Assembly (NCBI RefSeq): GCF_029953635.1 | Contig: NZ_CP124543.1 | Location: 3,451,455 to 3,515,454 of the forward strand | From: Halotia branconii CENA392 | Lineage (GTDB): Bacteria; Cyanobacteriota; Cyanobacteriia; Cyanobacteriales; Nostocaceae | Length of the DNA: 64,000 bases | Direction: 5' to 3' | Shown here: piece after piece, positions 37,155 through 46,828 of the stretch | Layout of the letters: every line of letters begins with the position of its first letter | Position numbering within the stretch: position 1 is the stretch's first letter | Program-made: the position numbers and the translations under genes | Notes under the pieces: generated by a model | What the model saw: only the letters and a program-made list of their open reading frames with translations | Told to the model about the DNA's origin: nothing | Databases searched by the model: none

Positions 37155-37466
37155 ATGCTTCGTCTAACTCAAACTGTTCGCAACGTATTTCTGCGGATTG
37201 AAGGCTTTTTATCTGTTGTTTTCAAAAGTTTTTGGAATTTTATCAAAAGTTTCTTTGGCTTTTTTGCCAAAATCTTCGGATTTACTAAGTCTAATTATTT
37301 CTTAGAATCTGATGAGACGCAAGGCATAAAACAAGAAGCTTCGGCTCAAGAGCCAATGCAAATAAATCAAAGCAAAACTCCTAAAACGACTACTAACAGC
37401 CGTCGTTCTCATGTCAAAATGGATGACTACTACCTTAATATGGCTCGTGATGTGAAAAAAAAGTAA
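37155..37466 (+). CDS. Small hypothetical protein, 103 residues
   Basis: The ORF has a very aromatic N-terminal half, FKSFWNFIKSFFGFFAKIFGF, that could lie in or on a membrane, and a polar Thr/Lys/Gln-rich C-terminal half ending in MARDVKKK. A ribosome site AGAAGGTGCTACT precedes the ATG. I do not recognise the family. It is not next to any gene of clear function. Confidence 0.6.
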   Translation: MLRLTQTVRNVFLRIEGFLSVVFKSFWNFIKSFFGFFAKIFGFTKSNYFLESDETQGIKQEASAQEPMQINQSKTPKTTTNSRRSHVKMDDYYLNMARDVKKK

Positions 37467-37794
37467 CAAGACCATCAACTACTTAGTAATTAAGGGAAAA
37501 TACTAGGGCGATCGCTCATAAACCCATATAAAAACAAAAACTCCACGGTGAAGTGGAGTTAATCTAAATAATTAGGGTTTCTTTTGATAGTACAATCGTA
37601 CTGTAAATAATGGAGAATGGCAAGTATTTTCCCTTATCTTCAATTCACTACCAAGCAAAATATCTTTTCACGTAACTAAATGTATAAAAAAAATCTGTGT
37701 AGGGCTACGTCTACGCACTTTCATAGTAATTTCTCCTTTTACAACAAGTTTGAGATGAGGATATCCTGAGCTTTACTTAATCAAAGTATCGTTT
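37467..37794. other. Spacer with a hairpin
   Basis: Little is visible apart from the stem-loop at 37527-37560 (listed separately). A short GGGCTACGTCTACGCAC repeat lies near 37702. No gene is seen. Confidence 0.5.
37527..37560 (-). terminator. Intrinsic terminator-like hairpin, minus strand
   Basis: AACTCCAC and GTGGAGTT form an 8-bp stem around GGTGAA (37538-37560), and on the minus strand the stem is followed by a T-rich run (TTTGTTTTTAT). It could end a minus-strand transcript that reads out of the rpsU-like remnant. Confidence 0.5.
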
Positions 37795-37926
37795 TTAATT
37801 GCGGCGAAAACTTCTCTGACGTTGTCTGTGCCTAGCAACTTCTTTGCGCTTAAGTTTTTGCTCTGGCGTTTCAAAATGACGATGCTTTTTCATATCTTGA
37901 ATTAGTCTGATGATTGGGGTAACGAG
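37795..37926 (-). pseudogene. rpsU: Ribosomal protein bS21 (rpsU) C-terminal remnant
   Basis: On the minus strand the frame ending at TAA 37795 encodes LIQDMKKHRHFETPEQKLKR and KEVARHRQRQRSFRRN. The block HRHFETPxxKxKRK followed by basic residues is the C-terminal signature of bacterial bS21. The usual N-terminus (GENExIESALRRFKR) is absent: a TAG lies 11 codons before the only ATG, which itself is internal relative to the family. This is therefore a truncated or frameshifted relic, or, less likely, a minimal ORF of 32 codons. Confidence 0.65.
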
Positions 37927-38207
37927 CTACTGCTTGAATTGCGTTCTAATTTTTCTAGTTGTTCGACTATTTAGAGAATGGATATTTCCCCTTAATATTA
38001 ATTTATTGACAAACAATTTAAATAAATTGATGATAGTTTATTACGTATTATATGAGCTTTTTATAAGCTGAAACTTGAAAAAAAGTGTTGTTTCAAAATC
38101 ATCAATATTTAGAGGATCTATCTGGAGATAAATTCCTAAAACTTGCAAATTAGCTTAGAGTATATACAGCCTTTACAGCAATTATTTGGTTGTTTTCTCA
38201 AACATTC
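37927..38207. other. AT-rich leader of the giant hybrid kinase gene
   Basis: About 280 AT-rich bases without a gene; the kinase promoter should lie here. ATTAGAGGATCT and TTTATAAGC motifs are visible but not decisive. Confidence 0.45.
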
Positions 38208-41200
38208 ATGCCCTATATAAGTCGTTCTCAGTTACGGAACTATGGAATTGTTGTATTAATTGTTGCGCTTACCTTAGTGCTAATGCTGCTGTTAGACCCT
38301 TGGTTAGGCATGAGCAAAACCCCTTTTCTACTGTTTTTTAGCGCCGTAATGCTAAGTGCTTGGCATGGTGGTTTGAAATCAGGGCTGTTAGCAACTTTTT
38401 TATCTACTCTATTGAGTAGTTATTTTTTCCTTCCGCCAGAGTATAGCCTGAAATTTGCTTCATCTGACTTTATGCGAATGGGTTTGTTTGCCGGAGAAGG
38501 AATACTCTTTAGTATCTTATGCGAGGCATTAAAGAGTACCAAACGCCGGGCTGAGGTGAATTTATATAAATTGAAAGCGAATGAGGAAAAATTTCGAGTT
38601 GCCTTAAGCAGTTCCGATGTTGTCGTTTTTCAACAAGATCAAAATTTACGCTACCAATGGATTCATAATCCTCAAAATCTAGACACTGCTAAGGAAATGT
38701 TAGGGAAATCTGACTATCAATTATTTCCAGCATCAACAGCAGAGCAATTAACAGCTATTAAACGAAGAGTTTTGGAAACCGGAATTTCTGCCCGTGAAGA
38801 AGTTTGTCTGACAGTTCGTGGAGAAGTCCGTTACTATGATTTACTTGTTGAACCATTAATTAACGAAAATAGTGTTTCAGGTATTACTTGTGTAGCTTTA
38901 AATGTTACTGAACGTAAACAGGCAGAATTAGAAAACATCCAATTACATCAAGAACTTCGGCAAGCTATTCAACAAAAAGACGAATCTTTAGCACTGCTTA
39001 ATGCTTGGCTGATGAGTTCTCCAGTTGCACTGGCTTTTTTCAATACTGAACTTTGCTATGTATATGCCAATGAAGCGTTGGCATCTATCAATGGTATTCC
39101 GCAACATCAACATATTGGTCGTAGCCTACAGCAAGTATTACCAGAATGGGCAACTCAACTTGAGCCTCTCTTGCGACAGGTAATGCAAACAAAAAAGCCA
39201 TTACTAAACCAAGAAGTTAGTGGTGAAACTTACCAGTCTAGGGTGTATCGTCACGGTCTTGTTAGTTATTATCCGGTGTGTTTACCAGATGGGCAATTGC
39301 TAGGAGTAGGAGTTACTGGAATTGACATCACTCAATTAAAACAAACCGAACAAGCATTACGAGAAAGCGAAGCTAAGTTTCGTAGTGTAGTTGATTCCAA
39401 CATGATTGGTATTGGTTTTTGGCAAGAAAATGGCAAAGTTACAGATGCTAACGATGCCTTGCTCAAGATGATAGGTTACACCCGTGAAGAATTAGTTGCC
39501 CGAAAACTGAATTGGCAAGCACTTACCCCTACAGAGTACCTACCACTTGATGAGCAAGCACTGGCTCAATTAGAAAATAATTCCTTCTGCACTCCTTATG
39601 AAAAAGAATATATCTGTAAAGATGGCTCACGTATCGCGATTTTGGTAGGTGCTAGTCACTTTCAGGGAACTGTAGATCGAGGCGCATTTTTTGTGATCGA
39701 TATTACAGAGCGCAAGCAAGCTGAAAATACACGTCGTTATATTGCCCAGACTAGTAATATACTGGCAACCTCCCTAGATTATGAAGAAACTTTAGAACAA
39801 ATAGCCAAAATTTCAGTACCCCAGTTAGCTGACTGGTGTTTAGTAGAAATTCTAAATGAAGATGGTTCGATTCGTCGTCTGCCTATTGCTCATGCAGATC
39901 CTTCCAAATCAGAGTGGGCGCTTCAACTCCAGCGGTATGCACCAGTTACTAAAGATGTCAATCCTATTGCTAGAGTGCTACGAACTGGACAGGCAGAATT
40001 AATTTCACAAATCAATGACTCTTTTTTAATTGCAGTTACTGAGAACGATGAACATTTACAAGCTGTGCGACAGATGGGATGCAAATCCTTTATGGTTGTG
40101 CCGCTAGTCGCACATCAGCGAATACTCGGCAGCATTAGCTTTGTAAGTTCAAAATCAAATCGCCCCTACCAAGAACGTGACCTAGCTTTAGCGAAAGACA
40201 TCGCTTATCGAGCTGCTCTAGCCGTAGAAAATGCCAGACTTTACCAAGACAGTCATCAAGCTTTGGTGCATTATGCCGAATCTTTATCTCTTTTAGATGC
40301 GTTATTAGCAGGGGCTCCTGTGGCTGTTTGCTTTTTAGATCGTGAACTGCGATATCTGCGAATTAATCAGGTTTTGGCAGATATTAATGATTTGAGTATA
40401 GAAGAACATCTAGGACGCAAACTCCGAGAAGTACTACCAGAAATGGCAGATGAGTTTGAGCCACAATTACAGCTAGTATTGGATACAGGAGAACCGATGC
40501 TGAATGTAGACATTAGGGGACAGACAACAGAAGAACCTACACGTCAGGGCTACTGGCTAGGTAACTATTACCCTGTCTACAACACACTAGGCGAAACCAT
40601 CGGTATTGGGATTATTTTGGCAGATGTGACAGCAGCAAAGCAAACAGAAATTGCCCTGCGCGAAAGTGAAGCTAGGTTCCGAGCAATGTTTGACCAAGCA
40701 GCTGTAGGCATTACCTTAGTAAGGCTGGATGGGCAATTCCTTCAGATTAATCCTGCTTTTTGTGAGATTACTGGGTATAGTCGTGAAGAATTAATCCAGA
40801 TGAATTTCCAGGAGATTACACATCCTGATGATTTAGAAGTTGATTGGGATTATGCTCGACGAGTATTGGCAAAGGAAATCAATGGTTATTCCCTAAAAAA
40901 ACGCTATATCCGCAAAGACGGTTCAGTTATTTGGGTAAATCTGACTTCATCAGCAGTTTGGGATGATGATGGACAACCAAAGTATGCAATGGGCATTGTT
41001 GAGGATATTAGCAAACAGCAAGCTGCGCTGCACGAACGCAAAAAAGCTGAGGAAACACAATACTTTTTGGTAGAAGCCAGCGCCTTATTAGCTTCTTCAT
41101 TAGATTATCACGTCACTTTAACTGGTGTGGCTAACTTGGCAGTTCCTACTTTGGCTGATTGGTGTATTGTGGATATTTTTCAGGCAGATTTGTCAAGTCA

Positions 41201-43280
41201 ACAAATTGCTCTGGCAACTGCTAACCCCGCAAAACGCTTTAATTTACAGGAATTACGACAACGTTATCCATCCCCAAATGGGGAACAACATCCTTTGATG
41301 CAGCAGGTACGGCAAGGACAATCTGTCTTTTATCCCGAATTTCCCGACACTATTCTTGCAGAGATAGCACAAGATCAAACACATCTGCAATTGCTGCAAA
41401 ATTTGGGTATTCAGTCGGTAATGATGATTCCATTACGCTCTCGTGGGCAAGTGTTCGGAGCTATTTCTTTTGTGATGGCAGATTCAGGTCGTCACTATGA
41501 ACAGGCAAACTTAGGTTTAGCAGAGGATATTGCTCGTCGTGCTGCCACAGCGATCGATAATGCCAGATTGTACCAAGAAACTCAACAGGCACGACAGACG
41601 GCTGAAAAGGCTGTGAGCCGCACACTGCTGTTACAAAAAATTACCGCAGCTCTTTCTCAAGCCTTAACTCCCCAGCAAGTAGCAGATGTCGTGATGCATC
41701 AAGGAGTTGCCGCCTTGGGAGCGAAAGCTGGTTCTGTGCTTTTACTAACTGATCAAGGTACTGCTTTAAAGATTGTCCAAGCAATTGGGTATCCGCAATC
41801 GGATATAGATACCGTAGAAACTTTTCCCTTAACTGCTTCGATTCCCTCAGCAGAAGTAGTCCGAACTGGTCAGCCAATCTTTATCGATAATCGAGCCGAT
41901 TGGCTGGCAAGATATCCCCATTTAGCCCGGATTCCAACTACAAATGGGGATTTTGCCTATGCTTGCGTGCCTTTAGTTCAAGAAGGAAAAGCGATTGGCA
42001 CACTAGGATTAAATTTTGCGATCGCCCAAACATTTAATCAAGAATATCAAGGATTTATGTTGACTTTAGGGCAACAGTGCGCCCAGGCGATCGCCCGCGC
42101 TCAACTTTATGAAGCCGAACAAACTGCACGAGAAGAAGCAGAAACAGCCAACCGGATTAAAGATGAATTTCTGGCTGTGCTTTCCCACGAACTCAGAACT
42201 CCCCTCAATCCAATTTTAGGATGGGCAAAGTTACTACGAACCCGCCAGTTTGACGAAGCTACTAAAGTCCGGGCTTTGGAAACAATTGAGCGTAATGCCA
42301 AATTGCAAACTCAACTCATCGAAGATCTGTTAGATGTTTCGCGTATTTTACAAGGTAAGTTGAAACTCAATGTTTCTACGATGGATTTGAGAACAACTAT
42401 TACCGCAGCCTTAGAAACAGTGCGTTTAGCAGCCGAAGCCAAGTCAATTGAAATTCAAACAACATTCAGCACTGATATTTTACAGGTAATGGGCGATAGC
42501 GATCGCTTACAACAAGTAATCTGGAATCTGCTCTCAAATGCAGTTAAATTCACACCCTCTGGAGGACGAGTAGAAGTACATTTAGAACAGATAGGAGCCA
42601 ACGCCCAAATTCAAGTCATCGACACAGGCAAAGGAATCAGCCCAGAATTTTTACCCTACGTTTTTGATTATTTCCGACAAGCAGATTCTAAGACGACTAG
42701 GGTATTTGGTGGATTAGGGCTAGGACTAGCAATTGTGCGCCGTTTAGTGGAACTGCATGGTGGTACAATTCACGCAGACAGTCCAGGCGAAGGACAAGGA
42801 GCAACCTTTGCAGTTAGGCTACCATTACTCAAAACTTCTCCATTGCCAAAAGCTAATTTTAAGTCTTCCCCATTAGAAATTACTACTGAAGAATCGTTAC
42901 TTTCAGGAGTGAAAATCCTTTTAGTGGACGATCAAGCTGATGTGCGAGAGTTTTTTACCTTTGCCCTAGAACAGTATGGAGCGACTGTCACAGCAGTAGC
43001 ATCAGCAAATGAAGCCCTAACAGCTTTATCCCAATCTAAACCAGATATTTTATTAAGTGATATCGGTATGCCATTGATGGATGGCTATATGTTACTACGT
43101 GAAGTGAGAAAGCGATCGCCAGAACAAGGCGGACAAATTCCAGCGATCGCTTTGAGCGCTTATGCAGGAGAATTTAACCAAAAACAAGCGCTGGCAGCAG
43201 GATTTCAAAAACATGTTTCTAAACCTGCGGAGCCAATTGAATTAGCAACTGTGATCGTTAATCTGATCAAACGTCAGTAA
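38208..43280 (+). CDS. Giant multi-PAS/GAF hybrid sensor histidine kinase
   Basis: This protein of about 1690 residues is a cytosol-facing sensor anchored by four helices of a KdpD-like DUF4118 region (residues about 1-110, GIVVLIVALTLVLMLLL and FFLPPEYSLKF). PAS domains follow near 125-245, 265-385, 390-510, 700-820 and 825-945, with GAF domains near 530-690, 965-1130 and 1145-1310. The transmitter has the H-box AVLSHELRTPLNPILGW (His about 1330), an N-box QVIWNLLSNAVKFTP, G-boxes DTGKGI and GGLGLGLAIV, and a receiver with Asp in ILLSDIGMPLMDG. I choose ATG 38208; a TTG six codons earlier is also possible. No chromophore-binding Cys is obvious in the GAFs, so I cannot name its signal. Confidence 0.93.
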   Translation: MPYISRSQLRNYGIVVLIVALTLVLMLLLDPWLGMSKTPFLLFFSAVMLSAWHGGLKSGLLATFLSTLLSSYFFLPPEYSLKFASSDFMRMGLFAGEGILFSILCEALKSTKRRAEVNLYKLKANEEKFRVALSSSDVVVFQQDQNLRYQWIHNPQNLDTAKEMLGKSDYQLFPASTAEQLTAIKRRVLETGISAREEVCLTVRGEVRYYDLLVEPLINENSVSGITCVALNVTERKQAELENIQLHQELRQAIQQKDESLALLNAWLMSSPVALAFFNTELCYVYANEALASINGIPQHQHIGRSLQQVLPEWATQLEPLLRQVMQTKKPLLNQEVSGETYQSRVYRHGLVSYYPVCLPDGQLLGVGVTGIDITQLKQTEQALRESEAKFRSVVDSNMIGIGFWQENGKVTDANDALLKMIGYTREELVARKLNWQALTPTEYLPLDEQALAQLENNSFCTPYEKEYICKDGSRIAILVGASHFQGTVDRGAFFVIDITERKQAENTRRYIAQTSNILATSLDYEETLEQIAKISVPQLADWCLVEILNEDGSIRRLPIAHADPSKSEWALQLQRYAPVTKDVNPIARVLRTGQAELISQINDSFLIAVTENDEHLQAVRQMGCKSFMVVPLVAHQRILGSISFVSSKSNRPYQERDLALAKDIAYRAALAVENARLYQDSHQALVHYAESLSLLDALLAGAPVAVCFLDRELRYLRINQVLADINDLSIEEHLGRKLREVLPEMADEFEPQLQLVLDTGEPMLNVDIRGQTTEEPTRQGYWLGNYYPVYNTLGETIGIGIILADVTAAKQTEIALRESEARFRAMFDQAAVGITLVRLDGQFLQINPAFCEITGYSREELIQMNFQEITHPDDLEVDWDYARRVLAKEINGYSLKKRYIRKDGSVIWVNLTSSAVWDDDGQPKYAMGIVEDISKQQAALHERKKAEETQYFLVEASALLASSLDYHVTLTGVANLAVPTLADWCIVDIFQADLSSQQIALATANPAKRFNLQELRQRYPSPNGEQHPLMQQVRQGQSVFYPEFPDTILAEIAQDQTHLQLLQNLGIQSVMMIPLRSRGQVFGAISFVMADSGRHYEQANLGLAEDIARRAATAIDNARLYQETQQARQTAEKAVSRTLLLQKITAALSQALTPQQVADVVMHQGVAALGAKAGSVLLLTDQGTALKIVQAIGYPQSDIDTVETFPLTASIPSAEVVRTGQPIFIDNRADWLARYPHLARIPTTNGDFAYACVPLVQEGKAIGTLGLNFAIAQTFNQEYQGFMLTLGQQCAQAIARAQLYEAEQTAREEAETANRIKDEFLAVLSHELRTPLNPILGWAKLLRTRQFDEATKVRALETIERNAKLQTQLIEDLLDVSRILQGKLKLNVSTMDLRTTITAALETVRLAAEAKSIEIQTTFSTDILQVMGDSDRLQQVIWNLLSNAVKFTPSGGRVEVHLEQIGANAQIQVIDTGKGISPEFLPYVFDYFRQADSKTTRVFGGLGLGLAIVRRLVELHGGTIHADSPGEGQGATFAVRLPLLKTSPLPKANFKSSPLEITTEESLLSGVKILLVDDQADVREFFTFALEQYGATVTAVASANEALTALSQSKPDILLSDIGMPLMDGYMLLREVRKRSPEQGGQIPAIALSAYAGEFNQKQALAAGFQKHVSKPAEPIELATVIVNLIKRQ

Positions 43281-43413
43281 CAGAGGAAATTGCCCCTATT
43301 TTGTTCGGTTCTACGACTGTCGCCAGTACACAAAGAACTATAACCTCATAAGTAGTGAGGAAATGCCTAACCTTAACGCTGTTAGTCGCTCTTGAATTAA
43401 GGGGTGAGAACCT

Positions 43414-44868
43414 GTGTACAAATGGATATTGCCAAGTCTAAGTGAAATTTTAGCCGCAAGTCAATCAACTGTAGCTGAATGTTCACCAACCAAAGCCCAG
43501 AGGCAGTGGCGCGTCAGTTTAGCAGCTACCGAGCATCTGCTGATAAACTCCTTAACACCTGCTGACTCGGAGACTACTCAGGGATTAATCTTAGCTGCAC
43601 CAGCACCCTTATTCAGTCAGCCAATCCTCACTCAGAGTTTGCAGAGAGTGACTTTTACGGCAAAACCATTTAATCCTTTAGCGCTGATGCCATTTGAGAT
43701 CCCAGAGGCGATCGCGATGGTAGATGCAGAAATCTCTCCTCATGAATCGGTACTGCCTTTACTACCTGCCGACCCCTTAGCAGCAGAGCAATTTTGCTTG
43801 ATTTTCACAGATAAATTTAGATTAGTGCTGGTTTTGGCAGAAAACGACAGTGGTCACAAAAGTTTTTCATTTTCCTTTGAGCCAGAAGTAGTACAGCAAG
43901 CATGGCGATCGCTTGGGGCAAGAGTTATGCTGAGTAATCCGGATTTCTTCAGCGAATTGGATGCATTAGTCGAAAAGTATTCCCCAGTAGCGCCAGATTA
44001 CCGGACTGTGATTCAGTTTAGCCAATTGTTGCTTCAAGAATTAACAGAGTCACAAGAAGACAAAGCAACAAAAGAATACACTGATCCAGTGACACCTACT
44101 TCCTCTAATTCGTCTTCAGCAAAAGCCTCTCCCCGCCCCGATGTAGAATTACTCCAAGCTTTTGCCCATGAAGTTCGCACCCCTTTAACAACTATTCGCA
44201 CCATGACTCGCTTGCTGTTAAAGCGGCGAGATTTACCAGCTAACGTCACCAGTCGCTTAGAAATTATTGACCATGAGTGTACCGAGCAAATTGACCGAAT
44301 GGAGTTGCTGTTTAAGGCCGCAGAACTGGAAACTTGTGCAACGGTAAAATCTTCAAGCACTCAACTAACACCAATGTCTTTAGATCAAGTGTTGCAGCAG
44401 AGTATTCCCCGGTGGCAACAAGCAGCAAATCGGCGCAATTTAACTTTAGATGTAGTATTACCTCAACAACTACCAACAGTGGTAAGCAATCCAAATATGC
44501 TGGATCGCATACTTACTGGTCTAATGGAAAATTTTACCCGTAGCTTACCTGCTGGCAGCCATATCCAAGTACAAGTAATCCCCGCTGGAGACCAACTAAA
44601 ATTACAACTATCGCCTCAAACCCATTGTCAAGATACAAATAAAACCGCTACACCTGCAACACCACCAATCCGTAAAGCCCTTGGTCAATTGTTGATGTTC
44701 CAACCAGAAACAGGTACGATTAGTTTAAATATTACTGCAACCAAGCATCTGTTTCAAGCAATTGGGGGCAAACTAATTGTGCGTCAACGTCCTCAGTACG
44801 GGGAAGTCTTAACTATTTTCTTACCCTTAGAAGTTAGTAGTAAGCAAAAGTTAGGAGTTAGGAGTTAG
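43414..44868 (+). CDS. Histidine kinase-like protein with degenerate ATPase lobe
   Basis: This 484-residue protein starts at GTG 43414 (GAGAACCTGTGTAC context). A large N-terminal part (about 1-215) has no motif I can name. The dimerisation/phosphorylation block is clear: LLQAFAHEVRTPLTTIRTMT with its His near residue 252. What follows should be the HATPase lobe but NPNMLDRILTGLMENFTRSL lacks the N-box Asn pair, and neither DxGxG nor GxGL can be seen. The protein may be a pseudo-kinase or bind ATP in an atypical way. The last six residues and the stop codon come from a 7-bp tandem repeat. It follows the giant kinase by 133 bases on the same strand. Confidence 0.8.
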   Translation: MYKWILPSLSEILAASQSTVAECSPTKAQRQWRVSLAATEHLLINSLTPADSETTQGLILAAPAPLFSQPILTQSLQRVTFTAKPFNPLALMPFEIPEAIAMVDAEISPHESVLPLLPADPLAAEQFCLIFTDKFRLVLVLAENDSGHKSFSFSFEPEVVQQAWRSLGARVMLSNPDFFSELDALVEKYSPVAPDYRTVIQFSQLLLQELTESQEDKATKEYTDPVTPTSSNSSSAKASPRPDVELLQAFAHEVRTPLTTIRTMTRLLLKRRDLPANVTSRLEIIDHECTEQIDRMELLFKAAELETCATVKSSSTQLTPMSLDQVLQQSIPRWQQAANRRNLTLDVVLPQQLPTVVSNPNMLDRILTGLMENFTRSLPAGSHIQVQVIPAGDQLKLQLSPQTHCQDTNKTATPATPPIRKALGQLLMFQPETGTISLNITATKHLFQAIGGKLIVRQRPQYGEVLTIFLPLEVSSKQKLGVRS

Positions 44869-44876
44869 GAGTAATA
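44849..44876. repeat. 7-bp tandem repeat (AGTTAGG) overlapping a stop codon
   Basis: Three copies of AGTTAGG cover the last codons and TAG of the kinase-like gene and continue two bases past it. Confidence 0.8.
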
Positions 44877-45271
44877 AATTTCTCACTCATTGTTTATTGA
44901 TTTAGATTAAGCTGATGTGCAGCCCAGTTATGTAGTACAAAGACATAAAATTATTGTATTGTGGGCAGCATTCGACTGATACTATTTCACGAAATTATTG
45001 ATACAAATTAATTTTCTTACTCCCCCTGCCTCCTCTGCTTCCCCTGCTTGCCCAAATGTATCAACTTTAAAGTGAAACGGTATGAGCGCTCACGCCAAAA
45101 TCTTGTCTGTGTTCTATATACTGATATTTAAAAGTTAGAATTTGTATATACAACTTTGTTTTACTCTCAGCTGTTCGTTATACAAAACTCTAAGTTAAAC
45201 TAAAAGATATTGGGATAAAAATCTCTGGCAGTAAGTTCGACAGACTACCAATTTTTATCACTCCAGTAACA
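44869..45271. other. Repeat-containing spacer
   Basis: No gene is seen. It contains the MITE-like element at 44979-45083. The remaining AT-rich DNA near 45120-45270 should hold the promoter of the following ORF. Confidence 0.55.
44979..45083. repeat. MITE-like element, intact copy without insertion
   Basis: Bounded by ATACTATTTC and GAAACGGTAT, this is the inverted relative of the element at 19539-19709. It carries the CCCCCTGCCTCCTCTGC core uninterrupted. Ends just inside read TTGATA and TATCAA. Confidence 0.75.
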
Positions 45272-45610
45272 ATGTCTCAAGAACACAATGAATCACACCA
45301 ACTTCAGCAACTAGCAAGTCTCAAACCAAAACACTTTGCTGATTTAATTAGGACTGCACAATTAGTTTTTGATCCTGCTGCGGGACTTTCTGGAAGACAT
45401 CTCAAAGTTGACTGGCAAGAGTTTGGTATTCCCCAAGATGTAGTAGAAAATCTCAAATTACTTGGTCAGCAATATCAATACGCATCTCCTCACATTCCTG
45501 GTGATGTTATTTGGAGTCAATTGACTCCAGAAACTCGTATATGGTTTCTCAACAATAAAGATAAATTGTGGGAATTTGAGGAAGTTTTTCCAGCACTAGA
45601 CGAAGATTAA
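45272..45610 (+). CDS. Conserved hypothetical protein, 112 residues
   Basis: This acidic soluble protein (LKPKHFADLIRTAQLVFDPA; WFLNNKDKLWEFEEVFPALD) has no motif I recognise. The Trp/Phe-rich C-terminal half suggests a small interaction domain. It precedes menH by about 105 bases on the same strand, though a shared transcript is only plausible. I can say no more about function. Confidence 0.65.
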   Translation: MSQEHNESHQLQQLASLKPKHFADLIRTAQLVFDPAAGLSGRHLKVDWQEFGIPQDVVENLKLLGQQYQYASPHIPGDVIWSQLTPETRIWFLNNKDKLWEFEEVFPALDED

Positions 45611-45715
45611 GTTCTAGCCGGAAAAAGTAAGTAGTGAGGAATCACCACTGCGTTAATTATTTATCGGAGTACAACATCTGTTGTACTCCTTTAATCTACA
45701 ATATCTTACTAAACT

Positions 45716-46555
45716 ATGACACAAGAAAACTATCAATTTCACTATTATCTAATTAGCAAACATGGAAAACCTTTAATTATGTTTTTACATGGCTTTATGG
45801 GTAATATTAATGAATTTAATGAAGCCATCAAATTATTAGATAATAACTTTTCTTATCTGATACTTGACCTTCCCGGACATGGAAAAACCCAAGTAATAGG
45901 TAGCGACGAATATTATACTATGGCAAATATTGCCCATGCCTTAATCAACTTACTGGACGAATTGAAAATTGACAAATGCTTCTTAATTGGTTATTCAATG
46001 GGTGGAAGATTAGCCTTATACCTTATTCTACATTTTCCAGAGCGTTTTTATAAAGTTGTATTAGAATCTGCTTCTCCAGGTTTGATGACAGCAGCAGAAC
46101 AGTTAGAACGAGTTAAGAGTGATGCTCAAATAGCCAAAAAATTAAGACGAAGTTTAACAACAAATGACTTTTATGCTTTTTTATTAAATTGGTATAGTCA
46201 GCCAATTTTCGGCTCTATAAAAAATCATCCACAGTTAGACTTAATGCTAGAAAGCCGGTTACAAAATGATCCCATAAAACTAGCTAAATCTTTACAATTT
46301 ATGGGTACTGGTAGTCAACCTAGCTTGTGGGAAAAACTTTCAGAAAATACAAAACCTTTGTTGCTGATTTCTGGAGCTTATGATCAAAAATTTATAGATA
46401 TTAATACAGAGATGACTAAAATATGTAAAGTTGCCCAACTAAAAATTATTAATGATTCTGCACATAATACTCACTTTGAAAATACCTGGGAATTTGTAGA
46501 AAATATCAAAAACTTTTGGTTTGATAAAAAAACAGCCCCGGTTAATCTGTGTTGA
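45716..46555 (+). CDS. menH: 2-succinyl-6-hydroxy-2,4-cyclohexadiene-1-carboxylate synthase
   Basis: MenH eliminates pyruvate in the phylloquinone (vitamin K1) pathway, which feeds PSI. The 279-residue alpha/beta-hydrolase fold protein shows LHGFMGNINEFNE, LILDLPGHGKTQV, the nucleophile elbow GYSMGGRLAL, VVLESASPGLM (the ES-A-SPGL marker of MenH), the acid region and the His near the end in NDSAHNTHFEN. The start MTQENYQFHYYL is normal. No other men gene lies nearby. Because related hydrolases share motifs, I rate the family assignment highly but not as certain. Confidence 0.85.
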   Translation: MTQENYQFHYYLISKHGKPLIMFLHGFMGNINEFNEAIKLLDNNFSYLILDLPGHGKTQVIGSDEYYTMANIAHALINLLDELKIDKCFLIGYSMGGRLALYLILHFPERFYKVVLESASPGLMTAAEQLERVKSDAQIAKKLRRSLTTNDFYAFLLNWYSQPIFGSIKNHPQLDLMLESRLQNDPIKLAKSLQFMGTGSQPSLWEKLSENTKPLLLISGAYDQKFIDINTEMTKICKVAQLKIINDSAHNTHFENTWEFVENIKNFWFDKKTAPVNLC

Positions 46556-46686
46556 CCATTAGCTGTTAAGTAATAAAATCAGGACTTACGCAAGCAAAAT
46601 TTATCATTGCGATCAAAACGCAGTGTAGGGATGCAATCCCAGAGTTTTAGGCGATTTAGTCACCCCTCTTTGTCATTAAAGAGGGG

Positions 46687-46788
46687 CTATAGCAGTTCCC
46701 AATTATGTGAGGTACATAGCCCCTAGTCCCTAGTCCCTGATCTTAACGACATGTACCTCATTCAAACGAGAAGCGCTATAGAGATGAG
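46687..46788. repeat. Inverted-repeat element with TGAGGTACAT arms
   Basis: CTATAGCAGTTCCCAATT with TGAGGTACAT forms the left arm; ATGTACCTCA with GCGCTATAG forms the right arm. The centre has CCTAGTCCCTAGTCCCTG. Related pieces occur near 10440 and at the repeats near 20050. Confidence 0.65.
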
Positions 46789-46828
46789 ACTTCAACATTC
46801 TCACCAGTTGATTGAAACTCACCACTAT

